DNA of 28,518 nt from Jimgerdemannia flammicorona (Eukaryota > Mucoromycota > Endogonomycetes > Endogonales > Endogonaceae). A program made the position numbers and the translations under genes. Positions 1 through 11,766 of the stretch are shown here, piece by piece. The notes under the pieces are model-generated. The model did no database searches and was not told the origin of the DNA. It worked only from the letters and a program-made list of their open reading frames with translations. Location: the NCBI GenBank assembly GCA_003990745.1, contig RBNI01000624.1, positions 1 to 28,518 on the forward strand, written 5' to 3'. The stretch's first letter is position 1; each line of letters opens with the position of its first letter.

Positions 1-29
1 GGAGGGGGGAGGGGGAAGGGTTCACTTAC

Positions 30-75
30 TCTGGACCTTTGCGGACTGGAAGGCGTTCCGTAGGGAGACGGACAT
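30..75 (-). CDS. Possible first coding exon of a divergent gene (partial)
   Basis: On the minus strand an ATG at 75-73 opens 15 codons (start MSVSLRNAFQ) and runs into a good 5' splice site, GTAAGTG, at 29-23, after which the window ends. The arrangement would make it the divergent partner of ERG3 across a promoter of about 650 bp. A basic, serine-rich start could be a mitochondrial presequence, but 15 residues are too few to name a family. It could be chance; I include it because the ATG, frame and donor agree. Confidence 0.25.
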
Positions 76-728
76 TATTTCTCAAATGGTGGTGGCAAGC
101 GATGGGGCGATTTTTCAGTATATATATATATATGGAAATGATCTCCGAGCAAGTCACAAGTCACCCTGACTACATCGCTGTTGTCTGACTCACCATTAGA
201 ATTATATTCGCCGTGCCCCTTTTACTCCCGCCGATCAAGATCATTGCTCGAGTTCAGATCAGATTGGTCGAGCCAATTGATTTCACAAAGGATTGAAAGG
301 ATTGGTGCAGCCATTTCTTGTTCTACAATCTGATTTTGGCACTGGATAATTCTTGTTCTTCAACCCGGCATAGAACGTCTTATGCGACAGAGAGGTGCGC
401 TAGAAGAAACAAAAAAAAAAAAAAAAGGAAATTCCTCCTGCGATTGGTTTCAAAACGCTAGATAATATTAGATGGTCCACAGTAACCAACAATGGACTAG
501 AAACCCATGCTGAATGACAAAGGATTCTTGAACGGATTTTCACGTTTACACTTTTGATTGCTCGGGTGATGTCAGGTTCAAGTAATTATTTGGGATGATT
601 GTGTGTGGATGTGGCCCATGCACGTGCGTCACTTTGTTGCCTGTGTGCCCCTGGGACTAGAATGAATCAGGAAATCCGATTTTTGGCCCACCCCTGTCTT
701 CTCTCCGCTCCCATAGCGTACTCGCACA
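76..728. promoter_or_regulatory. Intergenic region upstream of ERG3
   Basis: No coding frame of note on either strand. It holds a TA repeat (119-133), a 16-bp A tract (411-426) and a pyrimidine-rich stretch just before the ERG3 start. A CACGTG palindrome lies at 621-626, 103 bp before the start codon. Sterol genes in some basidiomycetes are controlled by the SREBP-type factor Sre1, which binds E-box-like sites, so this is a candidate sterol-response element; that is inference from one motif. Confidence 0.45.
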
Positions 729-2041
729 ATGGACTACCTCCTCAACGCCGCTGATCACCTGGTCCTCGATGCCGTCTATGCCACCCTTTTCCCCCTCGCC
801 ACAAATGCCACCACCACCACCACCGCTAGCGCCTTCCTTTCGAGCCTGCCGCGCGACAATGACCTCCGCATATGGCTTTCTCTCTTCGTTCTGGTCTCCC
901 TCGGTGGCTGGATCTTTTACTTCGCGCTCGCCTCCGTCTCCTACTTCCTATTTTATGACAAGGAGCAAATGAAGCACCCGCGCTTCCTCAAGGATCAGAT
1001 CAAGCTCGAAATCATCTGCGCCTCCACTGCCATCCCTGGGTTCACTATCCTGACCGTTCCATTCTTCTGGCTAGAGTTGAAGGGATACTCGAGGCTTTAC
1101 GAGGATCCCGCCGAGTATGGTTACGTGTATCTCGCGCTCTCCGTGGCAATGTTCTTGTTCTTCACTGACATGGGCATCTACTTCATCCACCGTGCTGAGC
1201 ATCATCCTTCGATCTACAAGCGTGTGCACAAGGTATGACCCGTTTCAACGAATGAGCAAAGACTTGGTTTTCGAAACATGTTCAACCGAGCTTGTCGTAC
1301 AATGCGAGCCGAACTTTTATGTACTCTAATACAGACTATTCTTCAAATTCCTCTCTAACATAGCCGCACCACAAATGGATCGGTGAGTTTCATCTGCCAA
1401 TCTTATCTCTTGCCTGCAACCACCTTTCGATCATCGCTAACATTTATTCTGTATATTTTCAAACAGTTCCGACTCCCTTCGCCTCGCATGCCTTCCATCC
1501 CGTAGATGGCTGGCTTCAGTCTCTTCCCTACCACATTTTCCCCTTCGTTTTTCCATTGCACAAGGTCCTATATCTCATTTTATTCGTCTTAGTCAATGCG
1601 TGGACTGTCATGATTCATGATGGTGGGTAGCGTTATCTTTGACATTAAGGCGCTGTGGGGTAAAGGAAAGAAGGGGGGGGAAGAACCACGGGATTTGCAT
1701 GCAATTTCGGGGTCGTCGATCTCGTATGATCACCTATGTGTGGCGGCCATCATTTCCACACATCACCTCACATTTCTCCTTTCGTCCCGACCTCATCAGG
1801 CAACTACTTCCTTCGCTCAAGCGTCATCAACTCATCCGCACATCACACAGTTCACCACCTCTACTTCAATTACAACTACGGTCAATACTTCACCCTGTGG
1901 GACCGTATCGGTGGATCTCATCGCCAGCCCACGGACGAACAATACAATACTGAGCTCAGGAACGACCGCAAGATTTGGCAGAAACAAGCGAAAGATTCGG
2001 ACAGTATTGATGCTAAAACTGAGGTCAAGAAGACTAATTAA
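729..2041 (+). CDS. ERG3: C-5 sterol desaturase (lathosterol oxidase)
   Basis: Exons 729-1232, 1364-1382, 1467-1622 and 1800-2041 join in phase to about 306 residues. Introns of 131, 84 and 177 bp have GT-AG ends. The enzyme introduces the C5-C6 double bond of ergosterol precursors in the ER membrane, using O2 and cytochrome b5. The fatty acid hydroxylase fold is shown by three histidine boxes: HRAEH at the end of exon 1, HKPHH across the first splice junction, and HTVHH in exon 4. Hydrophobic segments occur near residues 50-75, 95-120 and 135-155, and again in exon 3. The [12 protein letters not shown] stretch and the [10 protein letters not shown] stretch are family hallmarks. The 19-nt exon 2 encodes PHHKWI and would be missed by simple gene finders. 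It converges on APC4 with 262 bp between stops. The sequence after the third box ends in a short lysine-rich tail. Confidence 0.95.
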
Positions 2042-2303
2042 TGGAAGATCTGGGTTCGGTCCCAGTGTAATGGAGCCTTAAGAATTCGGTGTGGTTTGTT
2101 GGACAGGCAGTGAATCAGAAATACCCAGATAAAAGTATCTATAAAATAGAAGTATTGGAGGGTTTTGGTATTTATTTCCATTTATTTTGTAATCTATACA
2201 AATGTACCTTCAGACCTGGTTTCCTGGGCCTATAATGGGATAGAAATAACACATTACATCCTGAGCCATCATAACCGTCGTGCGATTTTGTCATCAATTA
2301 TCC

Positions 2304-5300
2304 TTATTCAGTCATCAATACATCATCCAAATCCTCTTGTCCCCCTTTCCCGTCTTCGTCTCCCTTCTCCTTGCTCTGTCTGGATTCATCATCTCGTTTC
2401 TCCACCTCCCCGTTCTCAGTTTCATCTTCTTGATCATCCTCTTCGGTCTCTGTGTCCAACACCAACATCCTCTTCCGATCTCGCGCCAGGAGCCCCACAA
2501 TCCGCCGACCCTCACGCCCATTCGTTGCCAGCGTCACCGCTTCAAACTGGGTGAGGACACGGGAGCGGGCCGCTATGAAACCCGGCTGGTCGGAGACGAG
2601 CTAATATAAAAGGAGTCGAATCAAATTTCCAAAGTAAACGATGAAATAGCCGAATAAGTAATCCTAAAAAGCAAGTGCCACGAGTTTTTTTTTTTTGGAA
2701 CAAAAAATGTACCAGATGCTTCATCGCATGATCCACCATGCTAAAATCTACACTTTCTCCCATGTCAACGCCCCTGCCAAAGGTGTTTTCGGATGTCATT
2801 GATCGGTAGTCTGCTTCCGTGTAAGCAAAAGACGCAAGATGACGTTTCTCGTTACCTTAGAAGACAATAAAAACACAAAGGGAGTCAGTTCCAGGCAAGT
2901 AAACAGGAGTGTCCCGTTGGTCATTCAATTTCTACCAAATACAATTAGGGTTGATCTACGGTCGTAGTCAGAACCTTCGTCAAACCTACCATCATCGCCC
3001 ACTTCTCTGAGCACAACGCACAATATTTCGTCATCGTAGAACTCCATATCTAAGAGATCCAGCGATCCCGAGCCTTGCGCTCCTTCGTCGTCCTCTGCGG
3101 ATATACTCTTAAGCAGGACACATGCGACCTCGACATGCCAATGAACTGGCGTCGTTATGGATATAGTAGATGGTGGTAAATGACGGAAGCGAGCGACCCA
3201 AACTATAAAGAGAAGAATTCCGAAGGACAGGTATCGCGAAGCATCGATCGGATTAGAGAATAGTGAAGGAGAATCTTTTGGGAAGTGGGCAAAGATCATG
3301 CAGCCAAACAATGACTAACGTGAGGGAGGTGTTGCGTCTACACCTTGTAATCCTCTTGGTCGAACATACGCTACATATTGATATACCGCGGCGTCCTATG
3401 AAATACACAGATAACAATATCCAATATGAACACGCCCAATACAAATCGTCAATGCCAAATGAAGAATATTCAAAATTTAACGGCGAGAACGCGTACCTTT
3501 TCTACTATTCTCATCTGCGTCAGTAACCCTCTCCTTTGCTCATGTTCGTTCCCGCCCTCGCCCTCGACCCCGTTATGGATTTCCTCTTCTCCAGATTTCG
3601 TCAGCTCGACGCTCCCCAACATTCGCAGGCTCTGGCCAATCAGGTTCGCCGACGTATCGAACACCCGCCCGCACATATCCCCGAGCCGGTCCGAGAAACC
3701 GCGAAGGGTAGGACGCATCATGTTGGACGGTAGTTCCGATGGGAAGACAAAAGTATACGGGTATGCTGGTCGGCGAAGTTGCCTTGCTGGCTCCGGCTGC
3801 GACCGGAGGTTACGAGGTGGTGGGATGGACGTCTGCGCCGAGGAAGTGTCGAGATCGCCGCCGGGTCGGAGGGGGAATTCGCAAGGCGGTAGGAACGGTT
3901 CGAGAGACTCGTCAGGCTGGCGGACAAAAAAGGATGCGAGACGGTCGGATGTGAAGGAGGTCTGGAGGAATTCTGCGACGCGGATGGTGTCAATGGCGAC
4001 GTACGGGCGATCGGACGGGATCTGTTCCGTAGGTTGGACCGACTCGACAACTGTTGCGTGGGAAGGATGTCTCATGAGAGCTAAGAGGGCAGCTCGTACT
4101 TGGAGTAGGAGTCGTCAACATGACGGTATTGCTACATACTTACTGACATGTAACCATTTCGCAAATTCCTTGAAATTCCGCAACTCCACGTTCAGCATTT
4201 TCAGAAGCTCTTGGAGTCGTCCAACGAAACTTCCCGCGAGCATAATACACGAGTGCACAAACGGCTCTTCGAGGCCCACGGGACCGAATCGTTCGTACCT
4301 TTGAATGCAAGCGGGTTTGCGAATTGCATTGAAAACATTGTATATAGAGAAAATTTAAAACCACACCTGCCTAAACTGACCAAACCATTCCTCTCTTGAA
4401 AATAATAATAATAATGCAAGAAAATCGTTGAATACCATCTGCTATATCCGTTTATGTCGCTTAAATGAACAATCAGTCGTTCGCACGCCGGTTGGATGTA
4501 TTCATGTACCAGTTTGCGCATGTTCAGGTATCCACTCTCGGCTTGACGTTCCCATTTTTTTAGGCCCTGTTATACGAATGAGAGTTGGGCACAGGAACGA
4601 AAAGAGACGATTCGAGAAGCACACGACATAACGTTAATTTCAGGTAGAGCTTTGAGGGATTTGCAAGAGACCAAGGGAGACCATACCCGTTCCGTGAGTT
4701 CTCGTTGCAAGTACTGTTGAAGCGGCTCACTGGGGGTACCAGTGGCAAGTATTCCCAAAAACTCAATCGTCGGTGTCGTTGAAGTTTCTATAAATTGCGA
4801 TGCCAGATATCCGAATGATAGTTCGTCCTCACAATATAACTCACATCTCTGTCGCCTTCGTCTTCATCCACGATTACGGAAATGCGTGCTCCATCCAGGT
4901 AAATACCCACAAAGAGCCTAGAGAGCGGTCACCCACCATTATGGTCCAGGAGAACTCGTTCAAACACCTCCAGATTCTTTTTCGTCAGTTCTACCACCCG
5001 ATCGTAATCCTCTTCCGTGGCCCGTACGCCCTCGGCAATGTAATTGATGAGGAAGTTCACCTGCGTGCTCTTGAGGCTAAGGGAGCGAATCTCGGACTTA
5101 CGGGTGTGCAGTAGATTGGTGTCGAGCATGAGCATGCGTTGCTGCGAGGAGTTAGCTTCATGTATGACGAGGTTGATGGCGGACAGGTCAGGGGTTACGG
5201 AGGCTCGAACAATATTGGGGTGCTGAAGAACTCACGATCATTAGCGACGTGAGCTGCGGTTGTCAGGAAAAGCCGGAAGGATGATGACGACGCAAGATTC

Positions 5301-6344
5301 GATTTACCCTCAATGGGAGCTTCGTTATTTTGGACAAGGAAACGACGCCAAGGTAGAAAATTCCAAAGACACTGTCGTATTCACGCGGAACGGCGCAAGG
5401 AAATATTGCAACATCCCTTTAGCATCAATTGAAAACTCAACCCATATGCAATGTCCTCCCAGCTGATCTCATCACCGTGATAGAATTGTCCGTCAATACC
5501 TCGCTCACCTCAGATGGAAATTCCCCTCGCTGTCGCCTGCCACAAGCAAATTCATGGAACCTCCTGCCTCGTCCTGGACGATGGCGCGGTTGGCGGTACC
5601 TTCTCGCTGGGTAGAGGCGAAGACGCCTGCGCTGATATCAAACAATTGGGTGTCCAATGAGCATCAGGGAAAACACGTAGGACATGAGAACATGGCGAAG
5701 CTTGAATGAACCGGTGCTCACCCTGACGTTGCGTTGGGTATTACGCTCAGTTGCGGCATGTATTGCGTCATTTCGAAACGGCGAAGAGCAGATTCCTGTA
5801 AAAGGGGAATGGGTACAAAGTGCGAATGGCGGATTTAAAGACTTTTAGCAGCTTTCCCTCAAAATTAACTTCAAAGTATTTAGGCTCGGTTTCAATGTCC
5901 TACCAAATGATGCATGGTCCTTTTTTTCACACTTTCCTCGGCCCAATGGAGACAGGTGACAGGAGCTGGATTCTCGGAGCCAGACGTGCCGAGAATGGTG
6001 TGAACAACCTCTGCGGTATTCACGTCGTAGAGCTTGACCACACCAGTTGAATAGCCGATGGCGAGAACCTTGCCTGCACGTGGCAATAGCAGGGAGTTTA
6101 GAAGTTGTCAATGCTGCCGGGCACCCTAAATAAGATATATACCGTCTGGTCTCCACGCCACGGCGCCCACGGTTGTGTCCTTTGGAGGGGGCAAGGACCA
6201 GACTTTCTGCCAGGTGATGATGAACCTGTAGAGGGCAAGGTCGCCGAGGGTGGACAGAGTGATCAGCAGGTCCATTGTGGGACACCATGAGAAGAATCGA
6301 ACACGTTCGGGGAAGGCCTTGTCGGAGAGGAGGTGGTAAGGCAT
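2304..6344 (-). CDS. APC4: Anaphase-promoting complex subunit 4 (Apc4)
   Basis: Apc4 is a scaffold subunit of the APC/C ubiquitin ligase that drives anaphase and mitotic exit. Proposed exons on the complement are 6344-6143, 6073-5931, 5899-5843, 5795-5722, 5631-5509, 5371-5308, 5253-5236, 5141-4933, 4846-4687, 4566-4436, 4298-4144, 4080-3497, 3395-3344, 3202-2936, 2855-2713 and 2600-2304. Together they give 893 codons in phase. The N-terminus is the Apc4 WD40 propeller (FSWCPTMDLL, AWRPDG, then LLVAGDSEGNFHL and FGIFYLGVVSL). The middle is the Apc4 helical domain (TERGLKKWE, LRKLVHEYIQPACERL-like stretch, LLKMLNVELRNF). The C-terminus has LATNGREGRR followed by an acidic tail of about 50 residues. 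Weak points are the 31-bp gap between 5931 and 5899, a GTCTTT donor at 5842, the GTGACC donor at 4932 and an 18-nt exon at 5253-5236. Exon 5899-5843 may be intronic. Divergent from SEC39 across 162 bp. Confidence 0.88.
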
Positions 6345-6410
6345 TTTCGGTGGTAAGCAACAAGGCGAGAAACGCGAAGTCAGTCACATAAGGTAATTAA
6401 ATGAATAAAA

Positions 6411-6418
6411 TGACGTCA
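6411..6418. promoter_or_regulatory. TGACGTCA (CRE/ATF-type bZIP site) in the APC4-SEC39 divergent promoter
   Basis: A perfect 8-bp palindrome TGACGTCA lies 67 bp upstream of the APC4 start and 89 bp upstream of the chosen SEC39 start. ATF/CREB-family bZIP factors bind this sequence. The position in a 162-bp bidirectional promoter, and a second copy upstream of mL40, support a regulatory role; this is inferred, not shown. Confidence 0.5.
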
Positions 6419-6448
6419 CATGCTTGGTCTCCCTCTTCAACTTCCCTT

Positions 6449-6485
6449 CCTCACCTCACCTCCTCACCTCCTCACCTCCTCACCT
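6449..6485 (+). repeat. CCTCACCT tandem repeat in the SEC39 leader
   Basis: About four and a half copies of an 8-bp pyrimidine-rich unit (CCTCACCT with one shortened copy) lie between an upstream in-frame ATG (6420) and the likely start ATG (6507). Its position fits a core-promoter pyrimidine tract or 5' leader rather than coding sequence. Confidence 0.6.
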
Positions 6486-6506
6486 GAACCCCTTGGACCT
6501 CAAGCC

Positions 6507-9500
6507 ATGGGAGACACAACAACCCACCTCCTCTACGACATAAACATCTCCGCAACATGGTCAACCGAACAAGACACCACAAACTCCTATGACTCACCCG
6601 CACTCTCTTACCGTCGCGTCGCAAACGTGCTCGCGCGTGAGCTCGACGGCATTATCGTTTCAACTACCGTCCCTCCAGCTTTACTCCAGACGCTTCCAAA
6701 ACTCAGAAGCGATTGGCAGCTCTCCCTCTCTCCTGACGGTCAACTTCTTGCCGTCTTTCAGGAGAGCAGAATAGAGATTCGCCCCAAAAAGAGCGAGTTT
6801 GAAACTGCGCACGCTTACTACAACACAGGGCGGGATCCCTTTTCCAAATGGCGCAAGCTGGCCTGGAGTCCCGACTCAAAACTGGTGGTCGCATCGAGGA
6901 GCGACGGGACCGTCGAGGTTCTAGACACCGAAGGAAAGCTCGTGTGCGCAATCATGTCCAAACTGGCAGCCAATACCTCCGCCACAGCTTTTGCGGAGCC
7001 GACCGACCCTGCAACCGACTCCAACAACGATACGGGTCACATTACGTCTCCGCCCTCCAATCAATTGGATTTTGCTTCTTCCCGCACCTTTTTCATCGAA
7101 CCTTTTGCCCACGTCGCGTTCGTGGACCCCCGCCGTGGTCTCCGTAAACCTCGTACTGTCGAGGGTCACGTGTATGCCTACGAATTGCTCACCGTTACCT
7201 ATAACGGCACGGTGCGAAGTTACCTCCTGAACACCGCCGAAACCGCCGCCTCGTCTTCAGGCAATCCCGCGATGCGTCTACCGCGGTCTACGACCACATA
7301 CGTCACTGATCAACAGAACTCCGATCCGAATTACTTCGTGTTCCATCATCGCTTCTCGGTGGCGCCGTGTATGGCGGCCGTGACGTGCGGTGTTGTGGAC
7401 GCACAAAAAGGGGTGTTGTGCTTGGGTGGGAGGCTACGTGGGCCGCACGTGAAAGCTGGATTAAACGAAAAGGGAGAGGACGACGAATATGTGGCTTCGG
7501 GGATGACATTTTGGAAGATGACGTATGAGCAGCCGTATTACCAGAGATTAGAGTCATCCGATGGGGGTGAAAGCGTTGGTGCGGACGGCGACGATGCGAT
7601 GAGCTATCTAGCTCAATTCAAGGGTGCGGTGGCGAGCCTGACCCATTACGGTGCCCGCGCACACTGGAACGAACTCGTACTGACGATCGTTCCCTCACCA
7701 GATTACCAGCATGTTGTGACGCTAGACCTTTCGGGCACTGTTCGAGTTTGGCGAACCTTATGGCATCACAAGGATCACAAGTCCGGCGATCATCCGGCCG
7801 TGGCACTCTCGCATACTTGGGACCGCTCCCAGCTCAACCACTTTGCGCGGTCTAAAGAGTACTCAGATCTGTCTTCATCCGCTCTCGCGAAACAGATTGA
7901 ATCCCATCATCGCGATGGCGATGACCTTGCAATGATACCTGGGCTGGAGAACGGACGGGTGGTATCCATTCAGTGGTGGTCCGCGGATGCATTGATTCTT
8001 GGCTACGCCCGTGGCACCGTCATTATCGCGCGATTGCCCCTCATGAATAATATATTGGGCACACAGCCAGAGATCTTTCGCTCGTGCCTTGAGATCGCCG
8101 CGACATCAGCACACGATCAGTTCTTGGTGTTAGAGTACGCCACGAAACGACTCAAGGCTCAGGTGCAGGGCGAGAGACTCGTGGCCCTCCCGCAAGACTC
8201 CGAACCGGAATCCAAAAATGACCTGCCAGCTCTCGACTTTGATGTGGAGCTTTCGACCTCTCCTCTCTCGACCCCACTCGTGCGCGTCGTCACCGCGCTT
8301 GCACGCTCGCTCCTACGGCTCCTCTCCTCTCAGCCGACCGTTGACATCACCATTTCACAACGTCACGTGCGCCTCATTCGCGCAACCTTGATCCTACCAC
8401 TAGAGTACCTGCACCAAAAGATTTCCGCGGAAGAGTACGACGCCGCGCTGATAGTGGCGAAGGATTTCGGGCTCGACGCCGACGTAGTGTTCCAGGCGCA
8501 GTGGCGAACGGTAAAGGTCGTCGACATGGAGGTCGTAGGACGGGTGTTGGGGAGTATCAAGAACAAGGAGTGGGTCGTTCGCGCGTGTTTGGAGCGCGTT
8601 CCCAGAAACCTGGAGGAGGCGAAGACATTGTTCGAATACGGGCTGAGACAGACAGATGTAATGATGAGACAGGTAGTCGAGAAGGTTGGGGGGGGGGCGG
8701 GGGCGGGTCGCGGGGAGATTCAGGTGGTGCTGTCGAAAGAGGAAAGAGTGATGCTGCGCAGTCGTCTGCGCTTCTTGACATACTTGGACCGCCTGAAAAC
8801 GTTTGAGGAGATTACGAAACCCCGCGCGGAGCTTGCAAAGAATGAACACGGGGTGCAACATGATCAAGATACGACGCATGATGGGGGCGCGTTAGGAGTA
8901 GGGGATGGCTTAGACTCCTATTTTGTATCAGGTTACACCCGCTTCCGCAATGCCGACCTTGTGTCGGAAGCTGTCGCCTTTGCGCGCTCAGAAGACTTTG
9001 ATGCGCTCGCTGGGTTGTTCACGCGACATGGTGAGGAGGTATTGCCTTACCGGCTCGCAATTTTGGAAAATGTTCCCGAGACAACAGACCCCGACGTGTA
9101 CGAGCGATTTTTACCCAGAGTGGTGTGCTCGGACGACGACGAGGAGGAACAGGAGGAGGAGGAAAGGCAAGAGGCGCGTTGGCGCGAGGAGCCGTGGCGA
9201 GAGAAAGATTGGATCGAGCGAGAGGCAGTAAGAAAGTTGGTGGTTGGATTAGATGATGAAGATGAGGATCAGCCTCGCAAAGGAGCGACCGAAGCGCTTG
9301 AGCCGACGCCCTATCCGGCCCCTGCCTCGACCATCACGCAGTGGTACGTGGCGCGTGCGCACGCCATCGACGAGCACTCGGGACAGGTGAATCATGCGCT
9401 CACGCTGGTGCAACAGGGTGTTGCGGGTGGAGTGCGGGGTTTGGAGCGGTTGGAGGAGGATCTGACAGCGTTGTCGAGGCTCGTGTATGAGTGTTGTCCG

Positions 9501-11514
9501 GACACATCGAGCGTGGCGACTGAGCTGGATTTGGTTGCGTTCGAGGCATTGGCGGAACCGGAAGTAGTGGAGCTGTATTTGAGGGGTACGAATGCCGAGA
9601 GGATTGTGGAGGATATGCGGAGGTTCGTTGTACCGTATTTGAGAGCGATACGGAGACGGAGGGCGAGAGAAGGAAAAGGAAAACTGAAGGATGGAAAACT
9701 GGAGGACGTCATGGAGCTATTATATCAATACTTGCTCAATGTGTCAGTCAAGCATCTGGATAGGTGCTGCCTCGTGATCGAGGCGTCCAAGCCAACACTG
9801 TCGTATGAAGAACGTGTCATTACAGACGACGTGGAGCTTGCAAGAGTCGCCTTGGCCGTTCTATACGGCAGCGATGCTGTCGATCAACTCCCTCTCGTAA
9901 CTCGCATCTTCGAATCGCTTCCCGTATTCGAAGACATTGACGATGCCTCCGCCGCAGAAGAGAACCAAGTCTCACCCATCAACATTCGCACTCTGTCCCC
10001 GCGTCTTGGGCCACACGACTTCTTCCCCGCCCTTCGCACCTTCGATGAACGTGCCTTGACCAGCGCCATTGACCAGCTTGAGATCCACCTCAACGCTGCT
10101 GAGATATTATCCCGCTACTTGGCTGCCGTGCCGTTGCGATGGTTTTTGCAGAGCAGTGGCGATGTAGATGCTCAACGCAAGCTCTGCGTCAGGCTAGCAG
10201 CGCAGGCTGCTGGGGGTGTAGAGAAGGGCGGAGAGCGGCTTGAGAGCGAGGACGAGTGGATGCTGTTGCTAGAGGACATGCTCAAGTTACAGGATGGTGG
10301 AGCGGGAGTGTTAGGCACAATACCGGAGGAGGAGATGCATACACATTTCGTGACCAGTTTATTGCGATGTGGCAGTATCCTTTCGAAAAGTGCGAGTCCC
10401 AATGGCTGTCGATACTTGTTTTAATACTAATCCCATGTTATATTCTGCATTCATCTTTGATCCTTGATTTTGTCCTATGGATTTTTCGAAACCTTTCCTC
10501 TGATAGGATTCCGACTTGCACGCGAAGTTCTTTTCCCTCAGGACCGGCCAAGACCTCTGGACCTTCAAGTGACGGAAAAACTGGTCATCGATGCTTCTAG
10601 AGAGTTCTTTGATAATGCTGAATCCGGAAACATGAATACCGGGAACCTCAAGTTGGCATATGAGTGGTTGGTATCTAATCTTTGTACATGAGATATATGT
10701 TTTGTCTTTCTAACAAAAGGTATCGTACTGGCACTCGTTCTTCCGCAGTCTTAAGATCGTTTCTGCATCGCCAGCGATCCGAGCGGAGCTCGACCTGATT
10801 GAAGCGACGCATCAGCTTACCGAGTACAAAGTATATCACCGCCCAGGCATACGCATAATGCCGATACAAATCCGCCAGGCATCCAACCGCCTGGACCTCA
10901 TCTCTCGCCTCCTGAGTACGAATCCAGAAGCCTACCGACAATCCTCCCGGATTGTTGAGCTCGCACGAAAACTTGGATACCGCAATGATCGTGTTGCAGA
11001 GATCCGCGTGATGGCGATGCTGGCCGACGCCGCCCTGCGTGACGAGCATTATGAGGTCACGTACCACATGTGCATGGATTTGGTCGAAAAGGGACGCAAG
11101 GCTGCTACTCCCTTAGGCAATTCCACGACCAAAACCGAGATCAACGACGTTTCGTGGCGGATATGCTACGAAGTAGGTAAAAACGAGGCTTATCGCGATC
11201 TTGAGAAACGCATGACGCTGATCGCTCTTGCGTTGACCATGTGCCCGCGCGAGCATGCGGTCGACATCTTGAATGTTTGGCGGCGGCTTGAGGTCGAGAT
11301 GGCGGCGTCCATCACAGCGCAGGCCGCCGCTGCGCAGAAATCAAGTTCCACCAGCCTGTTAAATCAATGGGCGACGCTTGGTGGAGTTCTTTCGTCGGGA
11401 GATACTGATGCACATCGTCACGCGCACAAGGGACAGCAGCCGCATCAGGAGGGAGTAGAGACGGGTAGAAAGAGAGATCAGATAAAGAAAATTGTGGGCG
11501 GATGGTTGTGGTAG
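6507..11514 (+). CDS. SEC39: SEC39/NBAS-type subunit of the Dsl1 (NRZ) ER tethering complex
   Basis: Exons 6507-10374, 10507-10670 and 10720-11514 join in phase to about 1608 residues. The protein belongs to the complex that tethers Golgi-derived COPI vesicles at the ER. The N-terminus matches the NBAS beta-propeller region (LLYDINISATW, then LSLSPDGQLLAV and LAWSPDSKLVVASRSDGTV). The Sec39 helical repeat region follows, beginning near VRLIRATLILPLEYL. It includes the characteristic FDNAESGN, PIQIRQASNRLDLISRLLS and LARKLGYR stretches across exons 2 and 3. The acidic run DDDEEEQEEEERQ (near 9135-9170) and a G tract at 8690-8700 encoding glycines are low-complexity inserts. I chose ATG 6507 (AAGCCATGG, good context, just before LLYDI) over ATG 6420, which would add 29 residues encoded by a CCTCACCT repeat. 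It is longer than yeast Sec39 (about 700 residues) and shorter than human NBAS. Confidence 0.9.
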
Positions 11515-11766
11515 ATGGGCTCAGTCATAACATTGTTGTCTTTGTACTCAGGAACAACAATAATGGAGCTTTTTGTGGTTGAGCTCTCATAGTTTTTGAC
11601 CAATTGTATTTTAGTAATCATGCAATATCTCGAGTATAATTGTATTCTCTATTGCTTTTAGTGTTTCTGAGTCGAGAGAGAGATATATAGAATATACATT
11701 GTATTAATCCGGATCAAGATTGATCCCGTCACGAATGTCTGGTCGGATCCTTATATGTAAAGGTTC
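11515..11766. terminator. Convergent 3' region of SEC39 and mL40
   Basis: The two stop codons face each other across 252 bp that is AT-rich and has no coding potential. Both 3' untranslated regions and poly(A) sites must lie here. No canonical AATAAA stands out; an AATATACATTGTATTAAT stretch around 11,690-11,707 could serve either strand. Confidence 0.4.

Noticed and set aside
1617..2081. A 154-codon open frame overlapping the last part of ERG3
   Set aside because: It is out of frame with the conserved HTVHH exon and covers an intron; the ERG3 exon 1800-2041 explains the coding signal.
3426..4304. A 292-codon plus-strand open frame
   Set aside because: It is antisense to the large APC4 exon 4080-3497 and its flanking introns; the minus-strand frame has clear family motifs and splice phase, the plus-strand one has none.
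4916..4937. A 19-bp intron in APC4 ending at CTCTCTAG
   Set aside because: Far too short to splice; a donor at 4932 joined to about 4846 keeps the frame with an intron of normal length.
5845..6387. A 180-codon minus-strand frame over the APC4 start
   Set aside because: It ignores the splice sites and uses the wrong frame; the WD40 motifs are in exons 6344-6143 and 6073-5931.
8400..8879. A 159-codon minus-strand frame inside SEC39
   Set aside because: Shadow of a long GC-rich coding exon with no recognisable features.
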